From the NCBI GenBank assembly GCA_020832285.1, contig JAFIFB010000050.1:18112-82111 (forward strand): a stretch of DNA of 64,000 bases. The letters are read 5' to 3'. This DNA comes from Balneolaceae bacterium (GTDB taxonomy: Bacteria; Bacteroidota; Rhodothermia; Balneolales; Balneolaceae). Under the pieces are notes generated by a model. It was not told the origin of the DNA. It saw only the letters and a program-made list of their open reading frames with translations, and searched no databases. Positions within the stretch are counted from its first letter, which is position 1. Each line of letters starts with the position of its first letter. Of this stretch, positions 56,031-64,000 are shown piece after piece. Both the position numbers and the translations under genes were made by a program.

Positions 56031-56549
56031 ATGAGCAACGAATTAAACCTTTCTGAAGGCCTTCAAAAAACGATCAAAAACCTTACAGAAACATTTCCCG
56101 ATAAAATTATTGAAGTGTACCAGTCATCGGGCGATACATTTGTGAGAATTGAAGCTGATTCGCTGATTGATATTTGCAGCCACTTAAAAAATGAACTTCA
56201 TTTTATCTATCTGAGCGATGTTTTCGGGATCGACCGTTATACATCCGATGAGCGGTTCGAAGTTGTGTATAATCTTTTGAATCTGCGCGACAGGGTTCGT
56301 CTGTTTCTGAAGATACGCTGCGATGAAGAAAATCCAGAGGTTGACTCTGCAACCCCGGTTTGGAAAGCGGCAAGCTGGAATGAACGCGAAGTTTATGATA
56401 TGTTTGGCATTCAATTCCGAAATCACCCGGATCACCGCCGTATCTTTATGCCTGAAGATTTTGAATATTATCCCCTCCGGAAAGAGTTCCCACTGCTCGG
56501 AATACCCGGCTCCATTGAATTGCCAAGTACAACCCCGGAGACTGAATAG
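56031..56549 (+). CDS. nuoC: NADH dehydrogenase subunit C
   Basis: 172 residues from ATG 56031 (MSNELNLSEG), 4 bases after the nuoB stop; a TTG at 56016 would overlap it. IYLSDVFGIDRYTSDERFEV, SATPVWKAASWNEREVYDMF and HPDHRRIFMPEDFEYYPLRK are the 30-kDa-subunit signatures. Separate from nuoD here, not fused. Confidence 0.94.
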   Translation: MSNELNLSEGLQKTIKNLTETFPDKIIEVYQSSGDTFVRIEADSLIDICSHLKNELHFIYLSDVFGIDRYTSDERFEVVYNLLNLRDRVRLFLKIRCDEENPEVDSATPVWKAASWNEREVYDMFGIQFRNHPDHRRIFMPEDFEYYPLRKEFPLLGIPGSIELPSTTPETE

Positions 56550-56561
56550 AAGGCTTATTTT

Positions 56562-57854
56562 ATGAAATTAACGGACATTCAAAGCAAAGTACATTCCACT
56601 TTCTTCAAAGAGCATCAAAAGAAGCTTTATCAGAGCCTTGAAGACAAGCACACAACGATTGAGGAGCTGGACGACGGTGATCCGCTAACCACAAAAATGG
56701 TGCTGAACATGGGGCCGCAGCACCCGGCTACTCACGGGGTGTTGCGCCTGGTCTTGCAGCTTGACGGTGAAACCATCGAAAAAACCAAGATTGATATCGG
56801 TTATCTGCACCGGGGCGTGGAAAAAATTGCTGAAAACAAAACTTATCAGGAGTTCATGCCCTATACAGACCGCATGGACTACCTGTCGCCCTACAGCAAT
56901 AATGTGGCGCTTTGCACCGCGGTCGAAAAAATTGCAAATGTAGAAGTCCCCGAGCGCGCTCACTATATCCGGATGATCGGGTGTGAACTGGCCCGGATTT
57001 CATCGCACCTGCTCTGGCTTGGCACCATGGTGATGGATGCCGGAGCGATCTCCTTTTTTATCTGGACGTTCAAAGAGCGTGAAAAAATTTACGATATCAT
57101 GGACCGGATCGGCGGACATCGTTTCACGATTTCACATGCCCGAATAGGCGGTGTGGCCAATGATCTTACAGATGAAGCGATGGGTTCCATCAAGGAATTT
57201 GTTGAAATGTTTCCTAAAGAACTTAAAGATTACCACAAACTGCTCGACAGAAACCGCATCTTTTTCGACAGAAATGAAGCCGTAGGAGTACTTAAAACTG
57301 AAGATGCTCTCCAAATCGGAGCAACCGGCCCTATGCTTCGCGGATCGGGATTTGCTCTGGATGTGAGAAAATTTTCTCCCTATGCACGCTACAATGAGGT
57401 CGAATTTGAAGTGCCTACACGACTTGAGGGCGATAATCTGGCCCGTTATTACGTACGAATGGAAGAGATGAGCGAAAGCATCCGCATTATCAAGCAGTGC
57501 ATCGATAAATTGCCAAAAGGCCCTGTCCGTACCGATAACGCCAAACAGGCCTACCCTTCCAAAGATGAAGTTTACTATTCGATGGAAGGCATGATTCACG
57601 ATTTTATGATGACCGATACCGGTATTTGCCCGCCTGAAGGCGCAGAATGCTACCACGCGGTTGAATCCCCGAAAGGTGAACTGGGATATTACATTCAAAG
57701 TGATGGAACAGGCCATCCCTGGCGATTGAAAATAAAAGCTCCCTCTTTCACCAACCTTCAGGTTCTGGAAGATATTCTGGATGGCGAAATGGTGGCAGAT
57801 ACGGTAGTGATCATCGGAGGCGTGGACCCAGTACTTGGAGAAGCTGACAAATAA
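56562..57854 (+). CDS. nuoD: NADH dehydrogenase subunit D
   Basis: 430 residues. MGPQHPATHGVLRLVLQLDG, DIGYLHRGVEKIAENKTY, RIGGHRFTISHARIGGVAND and GELGYYIQSDGTGHPWRLKI are the conserved quinone-chamber segments. An N-terminal extension of about 45 residues precedes the usual start of homology. Confidence 0.96.
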   Translation: MKLTDIQSKVHSTFFKEHQKKLYQSLEDKHTTIEELDDGDPLTTKMVLNMGPQHPATHGVLRLVLQLDGETIEKTKIDIGYLHRGVEKIAENKTYQEFMPYTDRMDYLSPYSNNVALCTAVEKIANVEVPERAHYIRMIGCELARISSHLLWLGTMVMDAGAISFFIWTFKEREKIYDIMDRIGGHRFTISHARIGGVANDLTDEAMGSIKEFVEMFPKELKDYHKLLDRNRIFFDRNEAVGVLKTEDALQIGATGPMLRGSGFALDVRKFSPYARYNEVEFEVPTRLEGDNLARYYVRMEEMSESIRIIKQCIDKLPKGPVRTDNAKQAYPSKDEVYYSMEGMIHDFMMTDTGICPPEGAECYHAVESPKGELGYYIQSDGTGHPWRLKIKAPSFTNLQVLEDILDGEMVADTVVIIGGVDPVLGEADK

Positions 57855-57859
57855 TTATT

Positions 57860-58390
57860 ATGGCATACGAATTCACGAAAGAAGATTTAAAAGAAATTGA
57901 AAAAATAAAGGCGAAGTTTCCTGAAGTGATGCCTGCCACACTTCCGGTTCTTTGGGTAGCCCAAAAACGGTTTGGCCATGTAGAGCCTGAGGTTCAAAAG
58001 CTGGTGGCCAAAACGCTGGATCTGCCAGAAGCACATGTGCATGGAGTCGCCACTTTTTATACCCAGTATTACAAAGAGGAAAAAGGAAAATTTGTACTGG
58101 ATGTCTGCACCTGCCTGAGCTGCCAGCTATGTGGCGGATACGACATTCTGCATTACCTCGAAAAGAAACTCGGCATTAAAACCGGCAACACTACCGAAGA
58201 CGGAATGTTTACATTGAATCAGGTTGAATGCCTCGGAGCTTGTGGTTATGCCCCGATGCTACAGGTTACCAATGATAAATATGTGAATCACCTTACTCCT
58301 GAAAAAGTAGACAAGCTGCTCGACGACCTTAAAGAAGGCAAAGAGCCTGAGTACGAAAAAATCGGAATGCCACGGCGAAAGAATATTTAA
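57860..58390 (+). CDS. nuoE: NADH dehydrogenase subunit E
   Basis: 176 residues, thioredoxin-like 2Fe-2S subunit. The Cys ligands are in LDVCTCLSCQLCGGYD and VECLGACGYAPMLQV. Upstream VLWVAQKRFGHVEPEVQKLV and GVATFYTQYY are typical. NADH-arm, pairs with NuoF. Five bases after nuoD. Confidence 0.95.
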   Translation: MAYEFTKEDLKEIEKIKAKFPEVMPATLPVLWVAQKRFGHVEPEVQKLVAKTLDLPEAHVHGVATFYTQYYKEEKGKFVLDVCTCLSCQLCGGYDILHYLEKKLGIKTGNTTEDGMFTLNQVECLGACGYAPMLQVTNDKYVNHLTPEKVDKLLDDLKEGKEPEYEKIGMPRRKNI

Positions 58391-58396
58391 GCGATC

Positions 58397-59713
58397 ATGA
58401 GCACTGCAGACTGGAAAAATTACGAACCTGTTATCATCCCTGACATAAAAGATCTGGATAAGATTGATGTGTATGTAAAAAACGGGGGCTACAAAGCGCT
58501 CGAATCGATTTTGAAAGACAAGAAGAAATGGGCCGATCCGAAAAGTGTGATTAATGAAGTGAAAGAGGCCAATATTCGCGGACGTGGCGGCGCAGGATTT
58601 AACGCCGGGCTCAAGTGGTCATTCATGCCTCCGGCCGACGGCGGCCCCCGATACCTTGCCTGTAATGGTGATGAGTCGGAACCGGGCACCTTTAAAGACC
58701 GCAAAATTTTTGAGTACAATCCGCACATATTTATCGAAGGCGCTCTTATTGCTGCCTATGCGATGGAAATCACCACAATTTACGTCTACATCCGCGGAGA
58801 GTACAAGGCGTACATCGATATGATGGAAAAAGCCATTGCCGATGCGTATGAAAAAGGCTACATCGGGAAAAATATTTTAGGCTCAGGTTACAGTGTGAAT
58901 TTTTATGTGACCTACGGTGCCGGTGCCTACATTTGCGGTGAAGAAACTTCTATGCTTGAATCCCTGGAAGGCAAACGCGGTTATCCCCGTGTAAAACCTC
59001 CATTTCCAGCACAAAAAGGGCTATGGGGACGCCCAACCACCATCAACAATATCGAAACACTGGCACATGTTCCATCTGTTATCAACCGGGGAGCAGAGTG
59101 GTTTAAAAGTGTTGGTGCCGAAAACCATCCCGGTGCCTTTTTGTACGGAATCTCAGGACATGTTAACAGACCGGGTGTTTATGAGCTGCCAAGCGGGGTT
59201 CCCGTCCTGGAATTAATTAACGATGTAGCCGGAGGTATGAGAAACGGCAAGAAACTGAAAGCGGTGATCCCCGGCGGATCCTCTACCCCGGTTTTACGTG
59301 CCGATCAGCTTGACGGAATCACGATGGACAGTGAGTCCCTCCGAACAGTCGGATCGATGGTGGGAACCGCTGGAATGGTGATAATGGATGAAGATACCGA
59401 CATGGTGGATGTGCTCTGGCGAATTGCCCATTTCTACCATCACGAATCTTGCGGACAGTGCACACCCTGTCGTGAAGGAACCGGCTGGCTCGAAAAGATA
59501 TTGCTAAAAATTAAGAACGGTGAGGGTGAAGTAAAAGACCTGGATCTGCTGCTCGACCTCACTACACAAATGGAGGGACGAACTATCTGTGCCCTCGCTG
59601 ATGCCGCCGCATGGCCTGTTCGATACACTATCAACCGGTTTCGTGACGAATTTGAAGCAAGATGCAAAAAGGTGATTAAAGCTTCAAATAAAGCCATCAG
59701 TCACCAATCATAA
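58397..59713 (+). CDS. nuoF: NADH dehydrogenase subunit F
   Basis: 438 residues. NADH loop GRGGAGFNAGLKWSF, FMN-binding GDESEPGTFKDR, YICGEETSMLESLEGKRG and the 4Fe-4S motif ESCGQCTPCREGTGW. Oxidises NADH and passes electrons to NuoG. Six bases after nuoE. Confidence 0.96.
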   Translation: MSTADWKNYEPVIIPDIKDLDKIDVYVKNGGYKALESILKDKKKWADPKSVINEVKEANIRGRGGAGFNAGLKWSFMPPADGGPRYLACNGDESEPGTFKDRKIFEYNPHIFIEGALIAAYAMEITTIYVYIRGEYKAYIDMMEKAIADAYEKGYIGKNILGSGYSVNFYVTYGAGAYICGEETSMLESLEGKRGYPRVKPPFPAQKGLWGRPTTINNIETLAHVPSVINRGAEWFKSVGAENHPGAFLYGISGHVNRPGVYELPSGVPVLELINDVAGGMRNGKKLKAVIPGGSSTPVLRADQLDGITMDSESLRTVGSMVGTAGMVIMDEDTDMVDVLWRIAHFYHHESCGQCTPCREGTGWLEKILLKIKNGEGEVKDLDLLLDLTTQMEGRTICALADAAAWPVRYTINRFRDEFEARCKKVIKASNKAISHQS

Positions 59714-59728
59714 ATAATATATCGAAAG

Positions 59729-61462
59729 ATGCCTGAAGTAATTATTGACGGTCAGCAATACGAATTTGAAGGACAGCACAAACTGTTGCAGTTCATCCAG
59801 GACCTGGGTAAAGAGGTTCCGTTTTTCTGTTATCACCCCTCTATGTCGATCCCGGCAAACTGCCGCCAGTGTATGGTAAAAGTTGGCCAGTATGTGAAGG
59901 ACAGGGAAACCGGTGATTATGAAACCGACGAAAACGGTGAAAATGTGATCCGCTGGTTTCCGAAATTGCAAACAGCCTGCAATATTGATGTTGCCGACGG
60001 TATGGTTGTACATACACAGGAAACCGATGAACTGGTAAGAAGGGCTCAAAAAGATAATCTTGAATTTATTCTGATAAACCACCCGCTCGACTGTCCGATT
60101 TGTGACCAGGCCGGAGAATGCCCGCTTCAGATTCAGACTTACAAATACGGTCCGGAAGGCAGCCGTTTTGAAGTGAAAAAAGTTCATAAACCGAAGCGTG
60201 TTCAGCTCGGGCCGCGCGTGGTTCTGGATGCTGAACGATGCATCAACTGTACCCGCTGCACACGCTTTACTGAGGAAATCAGCAAAACCCATCAGCTTAC
60301 AATCACATCTCGCGGAGATAAAAACTACCCGATTACTGCACCTGGTGCCGAATTTGATGATCCCTATTCACTGAATACGGTGGATCTCTGTCCGGTGGGT
60401 GCACTGACATCAGCTGACTTCCGCTTCAAAGCCCGCGTGTGGGAGATGAACCAGACGCCAAGTATCGACATCACCAACGGAAAAGGATCTAATATCGATT
60501 TGTGGACTCGTGATAACATTATTCTGCGAATTACACCCCGCTTCAATGCCGATGTGAATGACCACTGGATTCCGGACGAAAGCAGAGAAGCGTACAAACT
60601 TTTTAATGAAAACCGAATTTCAAGGCCGCAGCAAAAACTCGAAGGCGAGCAGATTCTATCTTCCTGGAACAATGCAATTGCTACGCTGACGGAACAAATT
60701 GAGGAGACTGACAACAGCAAAATTCTTTTTATCGGCAGCCCGCACGCATCCGTTGAAGAGAACTACTCACTTGGCAAGTTCACAAATCTGCTCGGTCTTA
60801 AACAACCCGTTTTCACTCCTCACATTGAAGAAGGAACCGGTGACGGATTTTTAATTACCGATGATCAGGCGCCAAATACCAACGGATGCCGACTGCTTGG
60901 TTTCACCGAACTTGACGGAGCATCACTCAAAAAAGAGGTTAAAAAAGCTGAACTGGTTGTTCTGCTCAGTGATCATTTGATCGATCGGGCTTTACTTTCC
61001 GAAAGCGATCTTGCGGACAAATTTGTAATCGCATTCGCTACAAATCATTCCGAAACCACAAAAGCGGCTGATCTTGTAATTCCGATTACAACAGCCGCCG
61101 AACATGCAGCAAGTTACGTGAACACAGACGGGCGCATACAGCGTACTTTCCGTGCAAAAGAGATCAGATACACGAACAGGCGACTCGATCTCGAAATGTC
61201 TGAAGGCCGCCTGGACCGCTACGGCACCAATTTTGATAATTGGGTTACCGAAGACAACAAAATTGACTGTCTGCCACTATGGAGTTTCATCAGTGAAGCA
61301 GCAAAAAGCAGCGGGCTGGATCTTACACTGACCGAAGGGCGTGAAATTATGGAAGAGATAGCAGAAACGCTTGAACCTTTCAAAGGGGTCAGTTACCCGG
61401 TGATGGATGAACAGTCTGGAATTCAGCTTTCAATCAAATCAAAAGAAAAAACCAAAGCTTAA
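59729..61462 (+). CDS. nuoG: NADH dehydrogenase subunit G, short form
   Basis: 577 residues, against about 900 in Escherichia coli. N-terminal 2Fe-2S ligands (VPFFCYHPSMSIPANCRQCM), the His/Cys cluster HPLDCPICDQAGECPLQ and the 4Fe-4S motif RCINCTRCTRFTEE, VDLCPVGALTS. The molybdopterin-fold part (about 230-577) is shortened; VIPITTAAEHAASYVNTDGR and GRIQRTFRAKE are kept. 15 bases after nuoF. Confidence 0.9.
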   Translation: MPEVIIDGQQYEFEGQHKLLQFIQDLGKEVPFFCYHPSMSIPANCRQCMVKVGQYVKDRETGDYETDENGENVIRWFPKLQTACNIDVADGMVVHTQETDELVRRAQKDNLEFILINHPLDCPICDQAGECPLQIQTYKYGPEGSRFEVKKVHKPKRVQLGPRVVLDAERCINCTRCTRFTEEISKTHQLTITSRGDKNYPITAPGAEFDDPYSLNTVDLCPVGALTSADFRFKARVWEMNQTPSIDITNGKGSNIDLWTRDNIILRITPRFNADVNDHWIPDESREAYKLFNENRISRPQQKLEGEQILSSWNNAIATLTEQIEETDNSKILFIGSPHASVEENYSLGKFTNLLGLKQPVFTPHIEEGTGDGFLITDDQAPNTNGCRLLGFTELDGASLKKEVKKAELVVLLSDHLIDRALLSESDLADKFVIAFATNHSETTKAADLVIPITTAAEHAASYVNTDGRIQRTFRAKEIRYTNRRLDLEMSEGRLDRYGTNFDNWVTEDNKIDCLPLWSFISEAAKSSGLDLTLTEGREIMEEIAETLEPFKGVSYPVMDEQSGIQLSIKSKEKTKA

Positions 61463-61539
61463 ATTTCTGAAAAGGACGGGATTAATAACCGGATACCTGA
61501 AAAAGCAGAAAATAATTTTTTAACATAACCGAATAGGGG

Positions 61540-62541
61540 ATGGCAGAAGTAACCGCAACATCTTTCATTGTACTTGGCGTGGCACTGTTCATGCTGTTAA
61601 ATTCAGCGGCTATCACCGTTTATGCTGAACGGCGTGTTGCTGCTTTTATTCAAAACCGGGTGGGCCCGAACCGGGTAGGGCCGCTTGGCCTGTTTCAGCC
61701 GCTGGCAGATGTGGTTAAACTTCTGCTGAAAGAAGATGTAACACCCACTGAAGGCAATCGATTTCTGCACACTGCCGCACCACTTATTCCGGTTATTACT
61801 GCACTGATGACGGTTGCTGTAATTCCCTTTGGTGAAGGATTGTATGCCACTGATATTAACGTAGGAGTATTATATCTGCTGGCCGTAGCCTCTCTCGGAG
61901 TTTACGGAGTTACTCTTGCCGGATGGGCATCTAACAGTAAATATTCCCTGCTGGGAGGATTGCGGGCCGCGGCGCAGATGATCAGTTATGAACTTCCATT
62001 GGGCATGGCTGTGGCTTCCGTTGTAATTTTTGTTGGCTCTCTCAGCGTTGTGGATGTTGCCGTTGCCCAGGAAAACTGGTGGTTTGTATTTCTGAATCCG
62101 CTTGGCGCCCTGATATTTATTATTGCAGCATTTGCTGAAAGCAACCGTACTCCTTTCGACCTGGTTGAGGCTGAACAGGAGCTGGTGGGTGGTTTTCACA
62201 CCGAATACAGTTCAATGAAGTTCGGGATGTTTTTTCTGGCCGAGTATATGCATGTGGTGATTAACTCCATGCTGATGGTAACCTTTTTCTTCGGAAGCTA
62301 TCACCTCCCCTTCGCGGGCTACTGGCTGCCTGAAATGTCTCCCCTCGCAAAAGGAATTCTGGATGTGTCGGTTTTCACGGCAAAAACCGTATTCTTTGTC
62401 TTCCTGTTTATCTGGGTTCGCTGGACAATCCCAAGATTCAAATTTAACCAGGTAATGAAACTTGGCTGGTCAAGGCTGCTTCCACTCAGTATTATCAACT
62501 TTATCGTGATTGCGGCAATCCTTTTCTTCTTTTTCAATTAA
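61540..62541 (+). CDS. nuoH: NADH dehydrogenase subunit H
   Basis: 333 residues, about eight membrane helices. VYAERRVAAFIQNRVGPNRV, LLKEDVTPTEGNRF, FAESNRTPFDLVEAEQELVG and HTEYSSMKFG are the family signatures at the quinone site. The start is preceded by AGGGG. It ends the nuo run; a terminator follows and no nuoI-N gene is in the window. Confidence 0.95.
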   Translation: MAEVTATSFIVLGVALFMLLNSAAITVYAERRVAAFIQNRVGPNRVGPLGLFQPLADVVKLLLKEDVTPTEGNRFLHTAAPLIPVITALMTVAVIPFGEGLYATDINVGVLYLLAVASLGVYGVTLAGWASNSKYSLLGGLRAAAQMISYELPLGMAVASVVIFVGSLSVVDVAVAQENWWFVFLNPLGALIFIIAAFAESNRTPFDLVEAEQELVGGFHTEYSSMKFGMFFLAEYMHVVINSMLMVTFFFGSYHLPFAGYWLPEMSPLAKGILDVSVFTAKTVFFVFLFIWVRWTIPRFKFNQVMKLGWSRLLPLSIINFIVIAAILFFFFN

Positions 62542-62565
62542 TTGACTTACAATCTTACTTTAAGA

Positions 62566-62602
62566 AACCTCCTGGACTTTGCGGTACAGGAGGTTTTTTT
62601 GT
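62566..62602 (+). terminator. Rho-independent terminator after nuoH
   Basis: AACCTCCTG (62566-62574) pairs perfectly with CAGGAGGTT (62587-62595) around 12 bases and runs into TTTTTGTTTG. 24 bases after the nuoH stop. Confidence 0.88.
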
Positions 62603-63118
62603 TTGATCAATGTATTGGACATCCAAATCCCACACTACGTTTATTCGCAAACCATTAAAATAATCTCTAAACATATCACAAAAAACCCTGTAATATCAAG
62701 CCCTTAACTCGGACTTGGTCGCATATTGCTGTTATTTTAAAAACAAGATAGCAGCAAATCCACCTTTTTATCATATTAATAATGGCCAAGCCGGTTAAGC
62801 GCCAAACCGTTATAGAGCGGCCGGAAATCAGAACAACTCACTAAAATATAGCGCAATAATTATTCGCCTATACAACTATTGTTAAGTCAAATATGGAATT
62901 TCGGTTAAAACCTGTCAGCACCTACTGGACGTTGTCCGACTGCCGGCGGATCTGGCAGCGTTGAATTTTGTGCGTAAACCTTTACCCAAAGTTACCGACG
63001 CTGACATCCCGACTGCACGCGACGGAAAAGCACCGGGAATACTATCAGATTGTTTGATTCGATCCGCTAAACTCGAAAGATAAAAGAGGAGTTTAGTGAT
63101 TAATGCAGGTTATGTTAA
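62603..63118. other. Intergenic stretch between nuoH terminator and EVE gene
   Basis: 516 bases. A 20-codon frame at 62782-62844 (MAKPVKRQTVIERPEIRTTH) is open but unsupported. CTGCC...GGCAG forms a small hairpin near 62940-62960 in a locally GC-rich patch (62930-63030) that differs in composition from its AT-rich surroundings and may be a remnant of something transferred. No family recognised. Confidence 0.35.
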
Positions 63119-63592
63119 TCAATCAAGAGGTTCAAGCCCAGCCAGTTCAAGTACTTTTATAAATTCCTCTTCTTCCACATGGGTGATAGAAAGCCGGTTT
63201 CGTTTGAAGAGTTGCATTTCGGATAAACCTGCTTCTTTCAGTATATCGCGTGTTACAGAGTTTTCAAACTTCCGGATGAATTTCACATCAACGAGGTGCC
63301 AGCGCGGATCGCTTTCACTGCTTTTTTCGTCAAAATATTTACTGTCTGGATCGAACTGAAGCGGATCGGGGTAAGGTTCCGTACAAACTTCCATCTCACC
63401 CACAATACAGGGAGGTTTTACGTTTGAGTGATAGAAGAAAGCACGGTCTCCCACATTCATCTTGTCACGCATAATGTTTCTTGCTTCATAATTTCGGACA
63501 CCGCTCCATCGAATCTGCCCGTCCCGTTTCAGGTCATCAATGCTGTAGGCTTCCGGTTCCGATTTCATCAGCCAGTACTGTCGTTTGCTCAT
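63119..63592 (-). CDS. EVE domain protein (THYN1-like)
   Basis: 157 residues. YWLMKSEPEAYSIDDLKRDG, WSGVRNYEARNIMRDKMNVG, FYHSNVKPPCIVGEMEV and DPRWHLVDVKFIRKFENSV are the signatures of the EVE/PUA-like family, which binds modified bases in DNA or RNA. The bacterial members are single-domain. It stands alone between intergenic stretches. Confidence 0.93.
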   Translation of the reverse strand: MSKRQYWLMKSEPEAYSIDDLKRDGQIRWSGVRNYEARNIMRDKMNVGDRAFFYHSNVKPPCIVGEMEVCTEPYPDPLQFDPDSKYFDEKSSESDPRWHLVDVKFIRKFENSVTRDILKEAGLSEMQLFKRNRLSITHVEEEEFIKVLELAGLEPLD

Positions 63593-63890
63593 AATAAGTT
63601 TTATTTATTTTTTTCGTCAGTTAGATCTTAGAAAAATACAGATTATAGCCTGGAATTATTAAAATTTCCTTTAAAATATATTGGTGAGAAATACGGATCA
63701 TCACTTAATAATTTTATTTATTGCGATTAACTCAACTCTTGATAAATCTTATAAATCGACCTAAATGGATAGTAAACAAATATTTTTAGAGCTACATCAT
63801 TAATAATAAGTAAGAATCTCAATAAATTTTTTTTTGAGAGGTTACCCTATTTTTTGATGTAGAAACCAATTTTACCGGCCTCACTTGTAT
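63593..63890. other. AT-rich intergenic stretch upstream of EVE gene
   Basis: About 300 bases, very AT-rich. The EVE-gene promoter is presumably near its left end. Nothing else supported. Confidence 0.4.
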
Positions 63891-63891
63891 T

Positions 63892-64000
63892 GTCCTTTTG
63901 GCTTGACCCAAAAGGACCAAAAAGTCAAGCCCCGACGGCGGTCGGGGTTGGCGGCGGGCTTTTCATCGACGCGGCACCCTTTTCCCAAAGGGATCCCCGT
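63892..64000. repeat. Hairpin-rich repeat of the Bacteroidota CTTGAC...GTCAAG type
   Basis: GGCTTGAC (63900-63907) and GTCAAGCC (63924-63931) are perfect inverses around CCAAAAGGACCAAAAA; directly next, CCCCGAC-GGCG-GTCGGGG (63930-63947) is a second perfect stem. The TTTTGG-CTTGAC-CCAAAAGGACCAAAAAGTCAAG wording resembles dispersed repeats common in Bacteroidota genomes, usually outside genes. The sequence becomes GC-rich and the unit runs past the window end. Confidence 0.6.

Noticed and set aside
62782..62844. 20-codon frame MAKPVKRQTVIERPEIRTTH
   Set aside because: Short, no repeat in the window, no coupled gene.
1..64000. tRNA, tmRNA, SRP RNA, RNase P RNA or CRISPR array
   Set aside because: No T-loop sequence, GAGGAAAGTC-type core or regularly spaced repeats were found when reading the intergenic stretches.

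Overview
The window reads as a chromosomal segment of a moderately AT-rich, Gram-negative bacterium of the Bacteroidota/Rhodothermota/Balneolota group; I favour a Balneolota-like organism. This is inference from gene content: LPS synthesis (LpxH), OmpA-type porins, a fused alpha-beta 2-oxoacid dehydrogenase E1, a serine palmitoyltransferase locus, a rnc-fabF-acpP-fabG-fabD-fabH-plsX-rpmF order, and starts that mostly lack a Shine-Dalgarno sequence. No rRNA, tRNA, CRISPR array, prophage or intact transposase was seen.

Layout. 1-3.5 kb: 3' end of glutamate synthase, then a gene-poor stretch with small membrane/secreted proteins, decayed reading frames and a hemolysin III gene. 3.6-7.6 kb: fused E1 dehydrogenase and fumarase on the minus strand. 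8-14 kb: a probable glycosphingolipid locus (GNAT N-acyltransferase, serine palmitoyltransferase, two GT4 glycosyltransferases, and a divergent NAD-dependent epimerase-like reductase), followed by a secreted Ig-like protein, mutY and a DUF2400 gene. 17.9-26.6 kb: a type IV pilus/type II secretion-like assembly locus with two ATPases, a cyclic-nucleotide-binding protein, a PilM-PilN-SPOR fusion, a PilO-PilP-like fusion and a short secretin, but no pilin, platform protein or prepilin peptidase. Convergent to it lies an actin-like ATPase whose phosphate-1 motif sits at the C-terminus, as expected of a circular permutation. 28.4-38 kb: OmpA protein, lipoprotein, HtrA protease, recO, an RND exporter, a membrane-protein pair and a MITE-like element. 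38.1-50.7 kb: a minus-strand run from pfkA and pgi through a nucleoside kinase, yceD, rpmF and the complete fatty-acid initiation/elongation set to rnc, then mgtE, thyA and folA. 50.8-55 kb: polyprenyl synthase, lpxH and a class A PBP. 55.1-62.5 kb: nuoA to nuoH, ended by a strong terminator before any nuoI-N. 63.1-64 kb: an EVE-domain gene and a hairpin-rich repeat.

How the parts fit. The window is dominated by envelope and core functions: fatty-acid synthesis feeds phospholipids, lipid A and, by inference, ceramides; LpxH, the PBP, polyprenyl synthase and OmpA serve the outer envelope; E1, fumarase, glycolysis and complex I serve energy metabolism.

Most notable for follow-up: the apparently circularly permuted actin-like protein; the fused pilus-alignment proteins; the ceramide/glycolipid locus; and a roughly 40-codon gene family present three times in intergenic DNA (one intact, two frame-shifted), sharing an exact 18-base core.
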